Positions 39,809 through 48,271 of a stretch of DNA of 64,000 bases are shown here, piece after piece (within the stretch, counting starts at the first letter, position 1; every line of letters starts with the position of its first letter). The position numbers and the translations under genes are program-made. The notes beneath the pieces were generated by a model. That model ran no database searches. It was not told the origin of the DNA and saw nothing but the letters and a program-made list of their open reading frames with translations. Source of the DNA: Arcticibacter tournemirensis (lineage in GTDB: Bacteria; Bacteroidota; Bacteroidia; Sphingobacteriales; Sphingobacteriaceae); the NCBI RefSeq assembly GCF_006716645.1, contig NZ_VFPL01000001.1, positions 3,472,001 through 3,536,000 of the forward strand. Reading direction: 5' to 3'.

Positions 39809-40810
39809 TTAAATAACCTGAAATCCATGAGCGTAAGGATCGTCATCGTCTATTTTGATGGTGTTATATCCATATATTCTTGCCCAGCCTTCTACCGAAG
39901 GAATAATTGCCTTATAGTCGCCAAGTGCTACAACATCTTCCACAATTCCGGTAAACTTGCTTCCAATGATACTTTCGTGAACGAATGATTCGCCTTGCTT
40001 CAATTTACCTTTAGCAAACCACTGAGCCATACGTGCTGAAGTGCCGGTGCCGCAGGGAGAGCGGTCGATGGCCTTATCCCCATAAAACACCGCATTTCGG
40101 GCCGTCGCTTCAGGAGACAACGTAGCTCCCGCCCAAAGAATATGAGTGCAGGTATTTATAGTCGGATCTTCCGGATGAACAAAGCGATACTCCTGGTTGA
40201 TCCGTTTTCTGAGCTCACGGCTCCAGCTGATCAGCTGTCCTGCACTATAGTTTTCCAGCCCTTTAAAATTTGGCTGCGGATCAACGATGGCGTAGTAGTT
40301 GCCGCCATAAGCAACGTCGATAGTTAACATACCAAGATCGGGACATTCAACCTCTATACCTTCGGCAGCAAGATAAGCCGGAACATTACGTAATTTAACA
40401 GATGTTACCTTGTGCCCCTCCTGCTTGTACTCGATCAGCACCAGTCCTGCAGGAGCTTCCATCCTTACAATGCCCGGCACTTTCGGTTGCAAAAGGCCCT
40501 CTTCTATGGCAATGGTAATGGTGCCTATTGTACCATGGCCGCACATTGGCAGGCATCCGCTGGTTTCGATAAACAGCACAGCAACGTCGTTCTCAGGATT
40601 ATGCGGCGGATAAAGAATGCTCCCCGACATCATATCATGACCACGAGGTTCAAACATCAGTCCGGTTCTTATCCAGTCGTATTCTTTTAAAAAATGCTGA
40701 CGCTTCTCGCTCATGCTGTCGCCTTTAAGGATAGGGCCACCGCCGGCTACCAGGCGTACCGGGTTTCCGCAGGTATGAGCATCAATACAAAAAAAAGTTT
40801 TAACCGCCAT
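39809..40810 (-). CDS. 4-hydroxyproline 2-epimerase (proline racemase family)
   Basis: 333 residues. Two catalytic cysteines are seen: one in LPMCGHGTIG and the other in DRSPCGTGTSARMA. Two cysteines define the racemase/epimerase type; dehydratases of this family have threonine in one place. FFCIDAHTCGNPVRLV at the start and GSKFTGIVED near the end are conserved. It should interconvert trans-4-hydroxy-L-proline and cis-4-hydroxy-D-proline, the first step of the pathway. The start touches the stop of the aldehyde dehydrogenase gene. Confidence 0.92.
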   Translation of the reverse strand: MAVKTFFCIDAHTCGNPVRLVAGGGPILKGDSMSEKRQHFLKEYDWIRTGLMFEPRGHDMMSGSILYPPHNPENDVAVLFIETSGCLPMCGHGTIGTITIAIEEGLLQPKVPGIVRMEAPAGLVLIEYKQEGHKVTSVKLRNVPAYLAAEGIEVECPDLGMLTIDVAYGGNYYAIVDPQPNFKGLENYSAGQLISWSRELRKRINQEYRFVHPEDPTINTCTHILWAGATLSPEATARNAVFYGDKAIDRSPCGTGTSARMAQWFAKGKLKQGESFVHESIIGSKFTGIVEDVVALGDYKAIIPSVEGWARIYGYNTIKIDDDDPYAHGFQVI

Positions 40811-42391
40811 TTATTCTTTAGTCCATTTATTATTAACCTTCCTCCAGATTCCTGAGGGATTATCACTCTTCAGTTCAGCAGGCAACAATTCGTCGGGCCA
40901 GTCCTGCCAGCTCAGGGGGCGTACAAACCGATAAATAGCCGAAGTGCCTACCGATGTAAACCTGCTGTCGTTGGTTGAGGGAAATGGCCCCCCATGCTGC
41001 ATTGCCGGGCAGACCTCAACGCCCGTGGGAACGCCGTTTAGTATAAGCCTTCCTGCCTTTGCGCCAAGGTCGTAAATAAAACCGCGGTATGCTAAGAGTT
41101 CTGAAGGTTCGGCCATCACAGTGATAGTAAGCTGCCCACCCAAAGTGTCGACCACTTTTTCAAGTTCCTCCTGCCCCTCCGCAATCACCAGTAAAGAAAA
41201 CGGGCCAAACACTTCTTCCCTTAACCGGGGATTTGCGATAAAATCGGCAGCCGAAACCTTTGCGAACACAGGAACGGACGAATAACCCCCAGATTCCGGT
41301 AAGCCCTCAGATCGCGCCAGGAGCGTAACCCCAGGAGCCGCTAAGGCCTCTTCAGAAAGCTTTTTATAATTACTGCAGATCCCCGGAGTGAGCATCACAG
41401 CGGGCTGTACTTTTTTTATCGCTTCAGATAACTCTGAAATAAAGAAGTCCAGCGCTGGATTCTTCACAGCCAAAAGGAGGCCCGGATTGGTACAAAACTG
41501 CCCGGCCCCCAGGGTGATGGACGCCGCATACTTCATCGCAAGATCGCTGGCCCTTTCTTTTATTGCTTCCGGTAAAAAAACCACGGGGTTTATACTTCCC
41601 ATTTCTGCAAACACAGGGATCGGCACCTCGCGTTCCTGTGCTATCTTCACGAGTGCCATTCCACCCTTAAACGAACCGGTAAAAGTAACAGCTTTGGTTT
41701 CGGGATGCCGCACGAGTTGTTCGCCTACAGAATATCCGTTATCATACAAAAGTGAAAAAATACCTTCGGGCATTCCAGTCCTTTTTACTGCAGCCAGGAT
41801 AGCCTGGCCTACGAGCGCGCTGGTACCAGGATGAGCCGGATGGGCTTTCACTATGACCGGGCAGCCAGCAGCAAAGGCAGAGGCAGTGTCTCCTCCTGCC
41901 ACGGAAAAAGCCAGAGGAAAATTACTCGCACCAAAGACGACAACAGGTCCCAGGGGGACCAGCATCTTCCTGATGTCAGGCCTGGGTAAAGGAACCCGAT
42001 CAGGCATGGCAGTATCAATGACAGCATCAACCCACGACCCTTCTTCTACGAGATCAGCAAACATATTCAGCTGCGAAGTAGTCCTTCCGGTTTCTCCGCT
42101 GAGCCGCCCCAGTGGTAATCCACTTTCCGCAGCCGCCCTTTCGGTCAGCGCGGGCGCCAATGAGGTTATCTCCGAAGCAATCGCCCTTAAAAAAGCCGCC
42201 CGTTGCGCTGCCGGAATCTCACGACTTATTTGAAAGGCCTGGCTGGCGGCCGCCAGGGCATCGGACACCGCCGTGTCTCCGGCTTTGAAGAATACGCCCT
42301 CCAATTCCCCACCATTCGCAGGGTTTATAGCTTTAAATGTTTCCGTCTCAAAATTTACATAGTTGCCAGCAACTATATTTCTTCCGTCCAT
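40811..42391 (-). CDS. 2,5-dioxovalerate (alpha-ketoglutarate semialdehyde) dehydrogenase
   Basis: 526 residues of the aldehyde dehydrogenase superfamily, in the KGSA dehydrogenase subgroup with GPVVVFGASNFPLAFSVAGGDTASAFAAGCPVIVK-type start. Catalytic glutamate is in FAEMGSINPV and the nucleophile cysteine in GAGQFCTNPGL. NADP(+)-linked oxidation of 2-oxoglutarate semialdehyde gives 2-oxoglutarate, the last step of hydroxyproline breakdown. The start is 10 bp after the stop of the DapA-family gene and the stop abuts the epimerase start: one operon. Confidence 0.92.
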   Translation of the reverse strand: MDGRNIVAGNYVNFETETFKAINPANGGELEGVFFKAGDTAVSDALAAASQAFQISREIPAAQRAAFLRAIASEITSLAPALTERAAAESGLPLGRLSGETGRTTSQLNMFADLVEEGSWVDAVIDTAMPDRVPLPRPDIRKMLVPLGPVVVFGASNFPLAFSVAGGDTASAFAAGCPVIVKAHPAHPGTSALVGQAILAAVKRTGMPEGIFSLLYDNGYSVGEQLVRHPETKAVTFTGSFKGGMALVKIAQEREVPIPVFAEMGSINPVVFLPEAIKERASDLAMKYAASITLGAGQFCTNPGLLLAVKNPALDFFISELSEAIKKVQPAVMLTPGICSNYKKLSEEALAAPGVTLLARSEGLPESGGYSSVPVFAKVSAADFIANPRLREEVFGPFSLLVIAEGQEELEKVVDTLGGQLTITVMAEPSELLAYRGFIYDLGAKAGRLILNGVPTGVEVCPAMQHGGPFPSTNDSRFTSVGTSAIYRFVRPLSWQDWPDELLPAELKSDNPSGIWRKVNNKWTKE

Positions 42392-42401
42392 CTGCTTTTT
42401 A

Positions 42402-43334
42402 TTAAGCGGTTACCGGCTGCCTGCCCCAGCTGCCTTCAGGCAATTCGGGACGAACAGCGAGAGCCTTGTTGATTATATTCAATACTTTTTCCCTTTCAGC
42501 ACCTTCGATAGACAGCCTTGGCGCCCTTACAGTTTCTGTGCCTATGCCTGTCATTACTTCGGCGAGCTTGATATACTGTACAAGTTTCGGGTGGATATCA
42601 AGCTCTAAAACCGGCAGGAACCAACGGTAGATGTTAAGCGCCTCGTCTATTCTTCCGGCTTTTACCAGGCGGAATATCGCAACTGTTTCTTTTGGAAAGG
42701 CATCAACAAGTCCGGCAACCCATCCATCAGCCCCCATCACCAGGCTTTCCAGAGCAAGGGGATCAACACCACATAATATTTTATAACGGTCGCCAAACCT
42801 GTTAATCATACGGGTGACATTAGTGATATCCCTTGTCGATTCCTTTACAGCTTCAATATTACTACATTCTGCAAGTTCTTCAAACATGTCTAATGTAATA
42901 TTAATCTTATAATCTATCGGATTATTGTAGATCATGATTGGCAAAGACGTTTCCTTCGCTATTTCCTTAAAATAAACTATTGTTTCGTGATCGTCGGCTT
43001 TATATCGCATAGGGGGAAGCAGCATCAATGCATCCGCGCCTAAATCTTCAGCTCGCCTGGCTATATTTACAGCTACTTTGGTAGCCTGTTCTGCTATATT
43101 TAATACCAGAGGAATCTTATTATCAACCAGCTTCCTGGTATGTTGCAACAATCCGAACTTTTCATCGTCAGTCAATACACTTGCTTCTCCTAACGAGCCG
43201 CCCAGAACCAGTCCGTCTATCCCAGCCTCAAGCTGCGCAACAATATTCTTGTCATATGCATCAAAGTCCAGTTCATCATCTAAGGTAAATTTAGTGGTTA
43301 TTGCAGGATAAACTCCTTTCCATTCTACTTTCAT
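42402..43334 (-). CDS. DapA-family pyrroline-4-hydroxy-2-carboxylate deaminase
   Basis: 310 residues from the ATG at 43334 (MKVEWKGVYPAITTKF); an ATG eight codons upstream is possible. TIM-barrel aldolase of the dihydrodipicolinate synthase superfamily: Schiff-base lysine in IEAVKESTRD, catalytic tyrosine in MIYNNP. The place of the substrate-binding GTTGE motif is GGSLGEAS. Given the neighbours it should be the deaminase that converts pyrroline-4-hydroxy-2-carboxylate to 2-oxoglutarate semialdehyde rather than a lysine-pathway enzyme. First gene of the operon. Confidence 0.9.
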   Translation of the reverse strand: MKVEWKGVYPAITTKFTLDDELDFDAYDKNIVAQLEAGIDGLVLGGSLGEASVLTDDEKFGLLQHTRKLVDNKIPLVLNIAEQATKVAVNIARRAEDLGADALMLLPPMRYKADDHETIVYFKEIAKETSLPIMIYNNPIDYKINITLDMFEELAECSNIEAVKESTRDITNVTRMINRFGDRYKILCGVDPLALESLVMGADGWVAGLVDAFPKETVAIFRLVKAGRIDEALNIYRWFLPVLELDIHPKLVQYIKLAEVMTGIGTETVRAPRLSIEGAEREKVLNIINKALAVRPELPEGSWGRQPVTA

Positions 43335-43476
43335 ATTGTACTTTTTTTGTTTTTCCAAAATTATAGAGAGGAAAAATGCGTGCTTACATTAAAATTATCC
43401 GGTACTACCTCTATTTTAACTTCTGGCACCACTAAACCGTCCGGGGCGGCCAAACCGGTATCGGGATATCATTAAT

Positions 43477-43504
43477 ATGTAAGTTATGTTGGCTAAAATG
43501 TAAG
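43477..43504. promoter_or_regulatory. Direct repeat in the divergent promoter, candidate AraC site
   Basis: ATGTAAG occurs at 43477 and again at 43498, 21 bp apart (two helical turns), each followed by GTTA within six bases. AraC-type proteins bind direct repeats with this spacing. Located between the hydroxyproline operon and the susC start. Confidence 0.45.
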
Positions 43505-43583
43505 AAGTTAAAGCGTCAGTTTAACAATAATTTTATTAAACGAAAGAATAACCGGCTTTCATCTACATCAACAATAACTTATT

Positions 43584-43650
43584 ATGAAACAGAAACAATT
43601 ACTATTGTTCGTTTTAGGCATTTTTTGTTATTTAAATGCCTATTCGCAGG
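43584..43650 (+). pseudogene. 5' fragment of susC-like gene (signal peptide only)
   Basis: MKQKQLLLFVLGIFCYLNAYSQ is an intact signal peptide that ends exactly where the IS1182 element begins; reading continues into the element to a stop at 43838 with meaningless sequence. The rest of the receptor resumes after the element. About 8-12 residues that normally follow the signal peptide (start of the CarboxypepD_reg-like domain) are absent on both sides. The promoter and start are intact, so transcripts of the locus would begin here. Confidence 0.8.
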
Positions 43651-45414
43651 GGGTGTCCAAAAAGGCACCCTCTTTCCTTTTACAAGAGAGTAGGAGTTTT
43701 TCAGATTCTTATGAAATAGCTTTTCACTTTATGTTTAATGCAGTTAATTGCTGCATTAGATCGTATAGACATTGTGTTATCATGATGAATCGCGTCAATT
43801 TAGGCTTTTTAAGCAGCTTTTGCTGCCATTTTCCTTAAGTTATGTGCTATGGCGGCCAGTCCGAACTCGATATTTACTTTAGGGAGTGTACGTAGTCTGA
43901 ATCGATTGAACCTGTTATTGCTTTTTAGTTGACCAAATACAGCTTCTGGTTCTATCGCTCTGTTCTTTCTGAGCCTAACACCTTCTTCACTTAACAGCTT
44001 TTGCTTCACTTTCTCCTTAAAGGCCCTTAAGGCATGGTTGACCTCAATTTTACGGTCTTCATCGCCTTTATAACACATTTTCCTGAGCGGACAGCCCTGG
44101 CAGCTCTCTGTTTTGTAACAGCTCACCTTAGATTTATACCCCAGCTCTGAGATGCGCTCAGATTCCTCCATTTTGATCATACGTTTGCCTGCCGGACATA
44201 TAAAGTAATCCCCTTGCACATCGTAGGGCAGGTTTGAGGCATGATATATATTCTTTTTAAAGCTGCGTTTTTGTTCTTTATGAAAGTAATTGTACTTGAT
44301 AAAAGCCTCAATATCATTATCCTCCATCCACTGGTAGTTCTGCTCGCTTCCATACCCTGAGTCTGCCACTACTTTCTTTGATTGTTTATTGTAATGTGCT
44401 TTGAACTGCTCCAGGTGGAGGGTCAAAGTGGCAGTATCTCCGGCACGCTGGTGAATGGAAAAGTTGGTAATAAACTGATTCTCGGTACTAATCTGGGTAT
44501 TATAAGCCGGTTTAAGCTGGCCGTTTTTCATATGGTCTTCCTTCATCCGCATGAAAGTAGCATCCTGATCGGTCTTGCTGTAGCTGTTGCGTGTGCCTAA
44601 AGTTTCCAGTTGCGCTTCATATTTCTCAAGTCGGGGAAGTGCATCTTTTTCAAGCTTCTTAACCTCTTTTTTTTGTTGCTTGTTCAGCTCTGCCAAACGA
44701 CCGTTCAGTTCATCTATCCTGTTCTTAAGTTCCGTTGAACTTACAGGAACGCCTGGCTTTTCCGGTGAGGCCAGTTCCGCTTTATCATGCTTTATAGACC
44801 TATCTATATCCCCAAGTACTCCGGTTATTTTTTCTTCCAGCTTTGCTTTATTCTTCTCTGTAGAGCCTTTCCATACAAAGGTATACCGGTTCGAAGCCGA
44901 TTCCAGCTTGGTGCCGTCCACATACTGGATATCAAGACTGACATAGCCAAGATCAGCCATCAAACGGACCAGTTCTGCAAACAGATGCTGGATCTTATCC
45001 TTTAACCGCTTACCACGAAAATCGTTAATAGTGCGGAAATCAGGGGTACTGTTGCCTGATAGCCACATGAAGTGGATATTTTCCTGCAGGGCCTGAGCCA
45101 TCTTTCGACAAGAATAAATATTACAGAAGTAACTGTAGAAAAGTACTTTAATTAGCATTCTGGGATGAAAGCTGCTGGTACCGCCGCCTTTATATCCTGA
45201 AAGAATATCATCGATATTAAGTGATTCAACAACTTGGTTAACAATACGGACAGGATGATCTGATGGAATCCGATCCCCTATGTTCGAGGGAAAAAGCACA
45301 ACCTGCTGCGAGGTTAACGCCTTAAAATGTACATTTGATCTTGTTTTCATTAGCACCATTAATTTACGAATTAATGGGAAAACAAAAAAGGGTGTCCTTA
45401 CTTTTTGGACACCC
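43651..45414 (-). mobile_element. IS1182-family insertion sequence
   Basis: 1764 bp with a single transposase gene. Terminal inverted repeats GGGTGTCCAAAAAG are identical over 14 bp at both ends (43651-43664 and, reversed, 45401-45414). Each end also forms a small hairpin; at the right, GGGTGTCC pairs with GGACACCC. Flanking bases (CAGG left, TCTC right) do not form a target duplication. The element separates the signal peptide from the body of a SusC-like receptor. Confidence 0.88.
43809..45347 (-). CDS. IS1182-family transposase
   Basis: About 512 residues from the ATG four codons inside the open frame (frame opens at 45359). The N-terminal DUF772 domain has SSFHPRMLIKVLFYSYFCNIYSCRKM and a later STPDFRTINDFRGK. 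The DDE core has YVDGTKLES (first Asp), VVADSGYGSEQNYQW (second Asp) and RAIEPEAVFGQLKSNNRF (Glu). A Cys-rich segment (CQGCPLRKMCYKG) lies between them. Complete; likely active. A long charged coiled coil is inserted around residues 180-250. Confidence 0.93.
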   Translation of the reverse strand, partial: KTRSNVHFKALTSQQVVLFPSNIGDRIPSDHPVRIVNQVVESLNIDDILSGYKGGGTSSFHPRMLIKVLFYSYFCNIYSCRKMAQALQENIHFMWLSGNSTPDFRTINDFRGKRLKDKIQHLFAELVRLMADLGYVSLDIQYVDGTKLESASNRYTFVWKGSTEKNKAKLEEKITGVLGDIDRSIKHDKAELASPEKPGVPVSSTELKNRIDELNGRLAELNKQQKKEVKKLEKDALPRLEKYEAQLETLGTRNSYSKTDQDATFMRMKEDHMKNGQLKPAYNTQISTENQFITNFSIHQRAGDTATLTLHLEQFKAHYNKQSKKVVADSGYGSEQNYQWMEDNDIEAFIKYNYFHKEQKRSFKKNIYHASNLPYDVQGDYFICPAGKRMIKMEESERISELGYKSKVSCYKTESCQGCPLRKMCYKGDEDRKIEVNHALRAFKEKVKQKLLSEEGVRLRKNRAIEPEAVFGQLKSNNRFNRFRLRTLPKVNIEFGLAAIAHNLRKMAAKAA

Positions 45415-48260
45415 TCTCTGACAACCTACCCGTGCCCGGGGCGACTGTAAAAATCAAAAACTCCTCCAATGGGGTTGCTACCTCGGTAGACGGCACTTTC
45501 CAGCTTACTTATGAGGGAAAAGCTGTGCTGGTGGTGACGGCTGTTGGCATGACGACTTCTGAAGTTAACCTGAACGGACAAAAAACAGTATCTGTTAAAC
45601 TATCCTACAGCTCGCAGGGCTTAAACGAAGTAGTGGTAGTTGGCTATGGCACCCAGCGCCGCGGGGAAGTTACAAGCGCTATTGCCACCGTTAAATCAGA
45701 GAACTTCACAAAAGGCGCAGTCAGGGACGCCGCTCAGCTTGTTCAGGGTAAAGTAGCAGGACTCAGGATTACGACGCCGACCGGCGACCCGACAGGCAGC
45801 ACGCAGATTAACCTGAGGGGACTAAATTCTCTTACGGGCACATCAGAACCTCTCATACTGATTGACGGTATACCCGGCACGCTCAATACCGTCGCACCGG
45901 AAGATATCGAAGCTATAGACGTCCTGAAAGACGGATCTGCGGCCTCAATTTACGGCACCAGGGCGACAGGCGGCGTAATCCTGATCACTACCCGTCAGAA
46001 CAGATCTGAAAGCAGAAACAGTATTGAATATTCAGCCTACGCCAATGTTCAATCGATCGTTAAAAAACCGGAGATGCTGACAGCCGATGACTACCGGCGT
46101 CTCATCGCTGAAGGAGTTAACTACACCGACTTAGGCGGCAATACGAACTGGCTGGATGAAATCTTACAAAAGCCTTTCAGCCAGAACCATAATCTCACAT
46201 TTTTCGGAGGAAACTCAACTACCAATTATACCGGCTCCATTAACTACAGAGACTGGGAAGGGATCTTCCTGAAAACGGGACAAGAAAGATTAACAGTACG
46301 CGCGGGCCTGAATCATTCTATGTTTAACGATAAACTAAAAACAAACCTGCAAATCATCACCCGTACTACATCTTCAAAGCAAGGAGGTGCAGACGGGTAT
46401 GCTTACCGGCAGGCAATAATACGCAACCCAACAGATAATATATATACAGCCGACGGCAGATGGCAGGAGCGCGATGCATACAACTATGACAATCCCCTGG
46501 GAAGAATAAACGAAGCTAACAACGACAACACTTTTAGAGAAACCCGGATGAACGGGAGTCTCGACTACCGGCCAATTAAGGATCTTAGTTTAAAAATGCT
46601 GGTATCGAGAGTTCAGAACAACAACCTGAACGGATACAGCACCACTTTTCAGCATGTCAACACAACTAAAAACAACCTGAACGGAACGGCCGGACGAAGC
46701 ACGTACTCGAATAAGGAAAACTTGCTGGAACTTACAGCAAACTATACCAAAAGCATTAACCATCACAACTTCACCTTACTTGGTGGATATAGCTGGCAGG
46801 ACGCTGTTTATGAAGCTTTTGATGTATATAACTTCGATTTTCCAACAGATGCCTATAGCTGGAACCAGATAGAAGCAGGAACAGCGCTGCAACGGGGACT
46901 CTCGACCATGAACAGTGAAAAGAGCAAATGGCAACTGGCTGGCTTTTTCGGAAGGTTAACCTATAACTGGAATGAAAAATATCTATTCATGGCCAGTATC
47001 CGGCGGGAGGGATCGTCAAAATTCGGAGTCGACGACCAGTGGGGCACCTTTCCCGGTGCTTCGGTCGGATGGCGGATAAGTAAAGAATCTTTCATGAAAA
47101 ACGTCACGGCAATCACCGATCTGAAGCTGCGGGGCGGTTATGGCGAGACAGGAACCATCGCCAGTAACCCCTACGCTTCGCAAAGCAGTTACGCATTTGA
47201 CTTTGCTGAAGGAGCTTATATCAACGGCAAATGGGTACAGGGCTTCGTTCCAACGCGTAATTTCAACCCGTACCTCCGCTGGGAGAAAAAGAAAGAATAT
47301 AATGCCGGATTGGATTTCGGGCTGCTAAAGAACAGGATAACCGGATCTTTTGACCTTTACAGCCGTAAAGTAGAGGACTTGCTGTATAATTTCCGCGTTC
47401 CTGTCCCGCCGTTTATCTATGAAACAATGTACATAAATGCCGGAACAATGAAAAATTCGGGTTTCGAGGCGCTTATTAACGTGCGGCCTGTAGAGACAAA
47501 AACCATAACATGGAACACCAGTATCACCTACTCTACCAACAAGAATATGCTCGAAAATCTGTCGAATGACCAGTTCAATGTGACCGCCGAGTTCTTCGAT
47601 GCTGGATATACCGGGGAGCCCATTCAACAGTCTACTCACCGTGTTAAAGCTGGCGGGGCTATCGGTCAGTTCTTTGTTTTAAAAAGCGTTGGCGTGGATG
47701 AAAACGGAAAATGGCTTGTTGAAAGCAAAGACGGAAGTACGATCCCCATTGCGGAGTCGAGCGCTGACGACAGGCAGTATTATGGTAACGGGATCCCGAA
47801 ACATCTCGCCGGCTGGAACAACCGGTTTAAGATTAAAAGCTTCGATCTGGAAATAAACGTTCGGGGAGCATTTGGACACGACGTCCTTAATATGCAAAGG
47901 ATGTATTATGAAAATCCGGCGAATGAGGATTACAATGCCCTTAAAACGGCATACGACCCGGTTTACGGAAGACAGTTAAATAACGATCTCGTTTATGTCA
48001 GCCACTACATTGAAAAGGCCGATTACGTTAAGATCGACAACATTACTTTAGGCTATACTCTCCCCGCGAAGCTTAAAGGAGTAAAGAACGCCCGGATCTA
48101 TGTTTCGGGACTTAACCTGTTCACTATTACAAAATATAAAGGTCTTGATCCGGAAGCAGTGAGCTACAACAACGATTTCACATTTGCTCCCGGCATTGAA
48201 AACCGTGATGCTTATCCCACTACACGCACCTTCACGGCCGGAGTAAATGTTACATTTTAA
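45405..48260 (+). CDS. SusC/RagA-like TonB-dependent receptor, N-terminally truncated by IS1182
   Basis: 951 residues, open but without its signal peptide. The apparent TTG start lies in the terminal repeat of the IS. Remaining parts: most of the CarboxypepD_reg-like domain (PVPGATVKIKNSSNGV), the SusC signature GLNEVVVVGYGTQ, the plug (LILIDGIPG, IEAIDVLKDGSAASIYG) and a full 22-strand barrel ending in aromatic F. Without export signal it cannot reach the outer membrane. Its intact SusD partner follows after 11 bp. Divergent placement against the hydroxyproline operon suggests that it once imported hydroxyproline-containing peptides. Confidence 0.9.
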   Translation: MDTLSDNLPVPGATVKIKNSSNGVATSVDGTFQLTYEGKAVLVVTAVGMTTSEVNLNGQKTVSVKLSYSSQGLNEVVVVGYGTQRRGEVTSAIATVKSENFTKGAVRDAAQLVQGKVAGLRITTPTGDPTGSTQINLRGLNSLTGTSEPLILIDGIPGTLNTVAPEDIEAIDVLKDGSAASIYGTRATGGVILITTRQNRSESRNSIEYSAYANVQSIVKKPEMLTADDYRRLIAEGVNYTDLGGNTNWLDEILQKPFSQNHNLTFFGGNSTTNYTGSINYRDWEGIFLKTGQERLTVRAGLNHSMFNDKLKTNLQIITRTTSSKQGGADGYAYRQAIIRNPTDNIYTADGRWQERDAYNYDNPLGRINEANNDNTFRETRMNGSLDYRPIKDLSLKMLVSRVQNNNLNGYSTTFQHVNTTKNNLNGTAGRSTYSNKENLLELTANYTKSINHHNFTLLGGYSWQDAVYEAFDVYNFDFPTDAYSWNQIEAGTALQRGLSTMNSEKSKWQLAGFFGRLTYNWNEKYLFMASIRREGSSKFGVDDQWGTFPGASVGWRISKESFMKNVTAITDLKLRGGYGETGTIASNPYASQSSYAFDFAEGAYINGKWVQGFVPTRNFNPYLRWEKKKEYNAGLDFGLLKNRITGSFDLYSRKVEDLLYNFRVPVPPFIYETMYINAGTMKNSGFEALINVRPVETKTITWNTSITYSTNKNMLENLSNDQFNVTAEFFDAGYTGEPIQQSTHRVKAGGAIGQFFVLKSVGVDENGKWLVESKDGSTIPIAESSADDRQYYGNGIPKHLAGWNNRFKIKSFDLEINVRGAFGHDVLNMQRMYYENPANEDYNALKTAYDPVYGRQLNNDLVYVSHYIEKADYVKIDNITLGYTLPAKLKGVKNARIYVSGLNLFTITKYKGLDPEAVSYNNDFTFAPGIENRDAYPTTRTFTAGVNVTF

Positions 48261-48271
48261 GTAAGACAATC

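Noticed and set aside
42402-43334. Dihydrodipicolinate synthase of lysine synthesis
   Set aside because: Gene context (epimerase, FAD dehydrogenase, semialdehyde dehydrogenase) fits the hydroxyproline deaminase branch of the same superfamily.
45405-45420. TTG as true start of a 951-residue SusC protein
   Set aside because: The codon lies in the inverted repeat of the IS and would give a receptor with no signal peptide.
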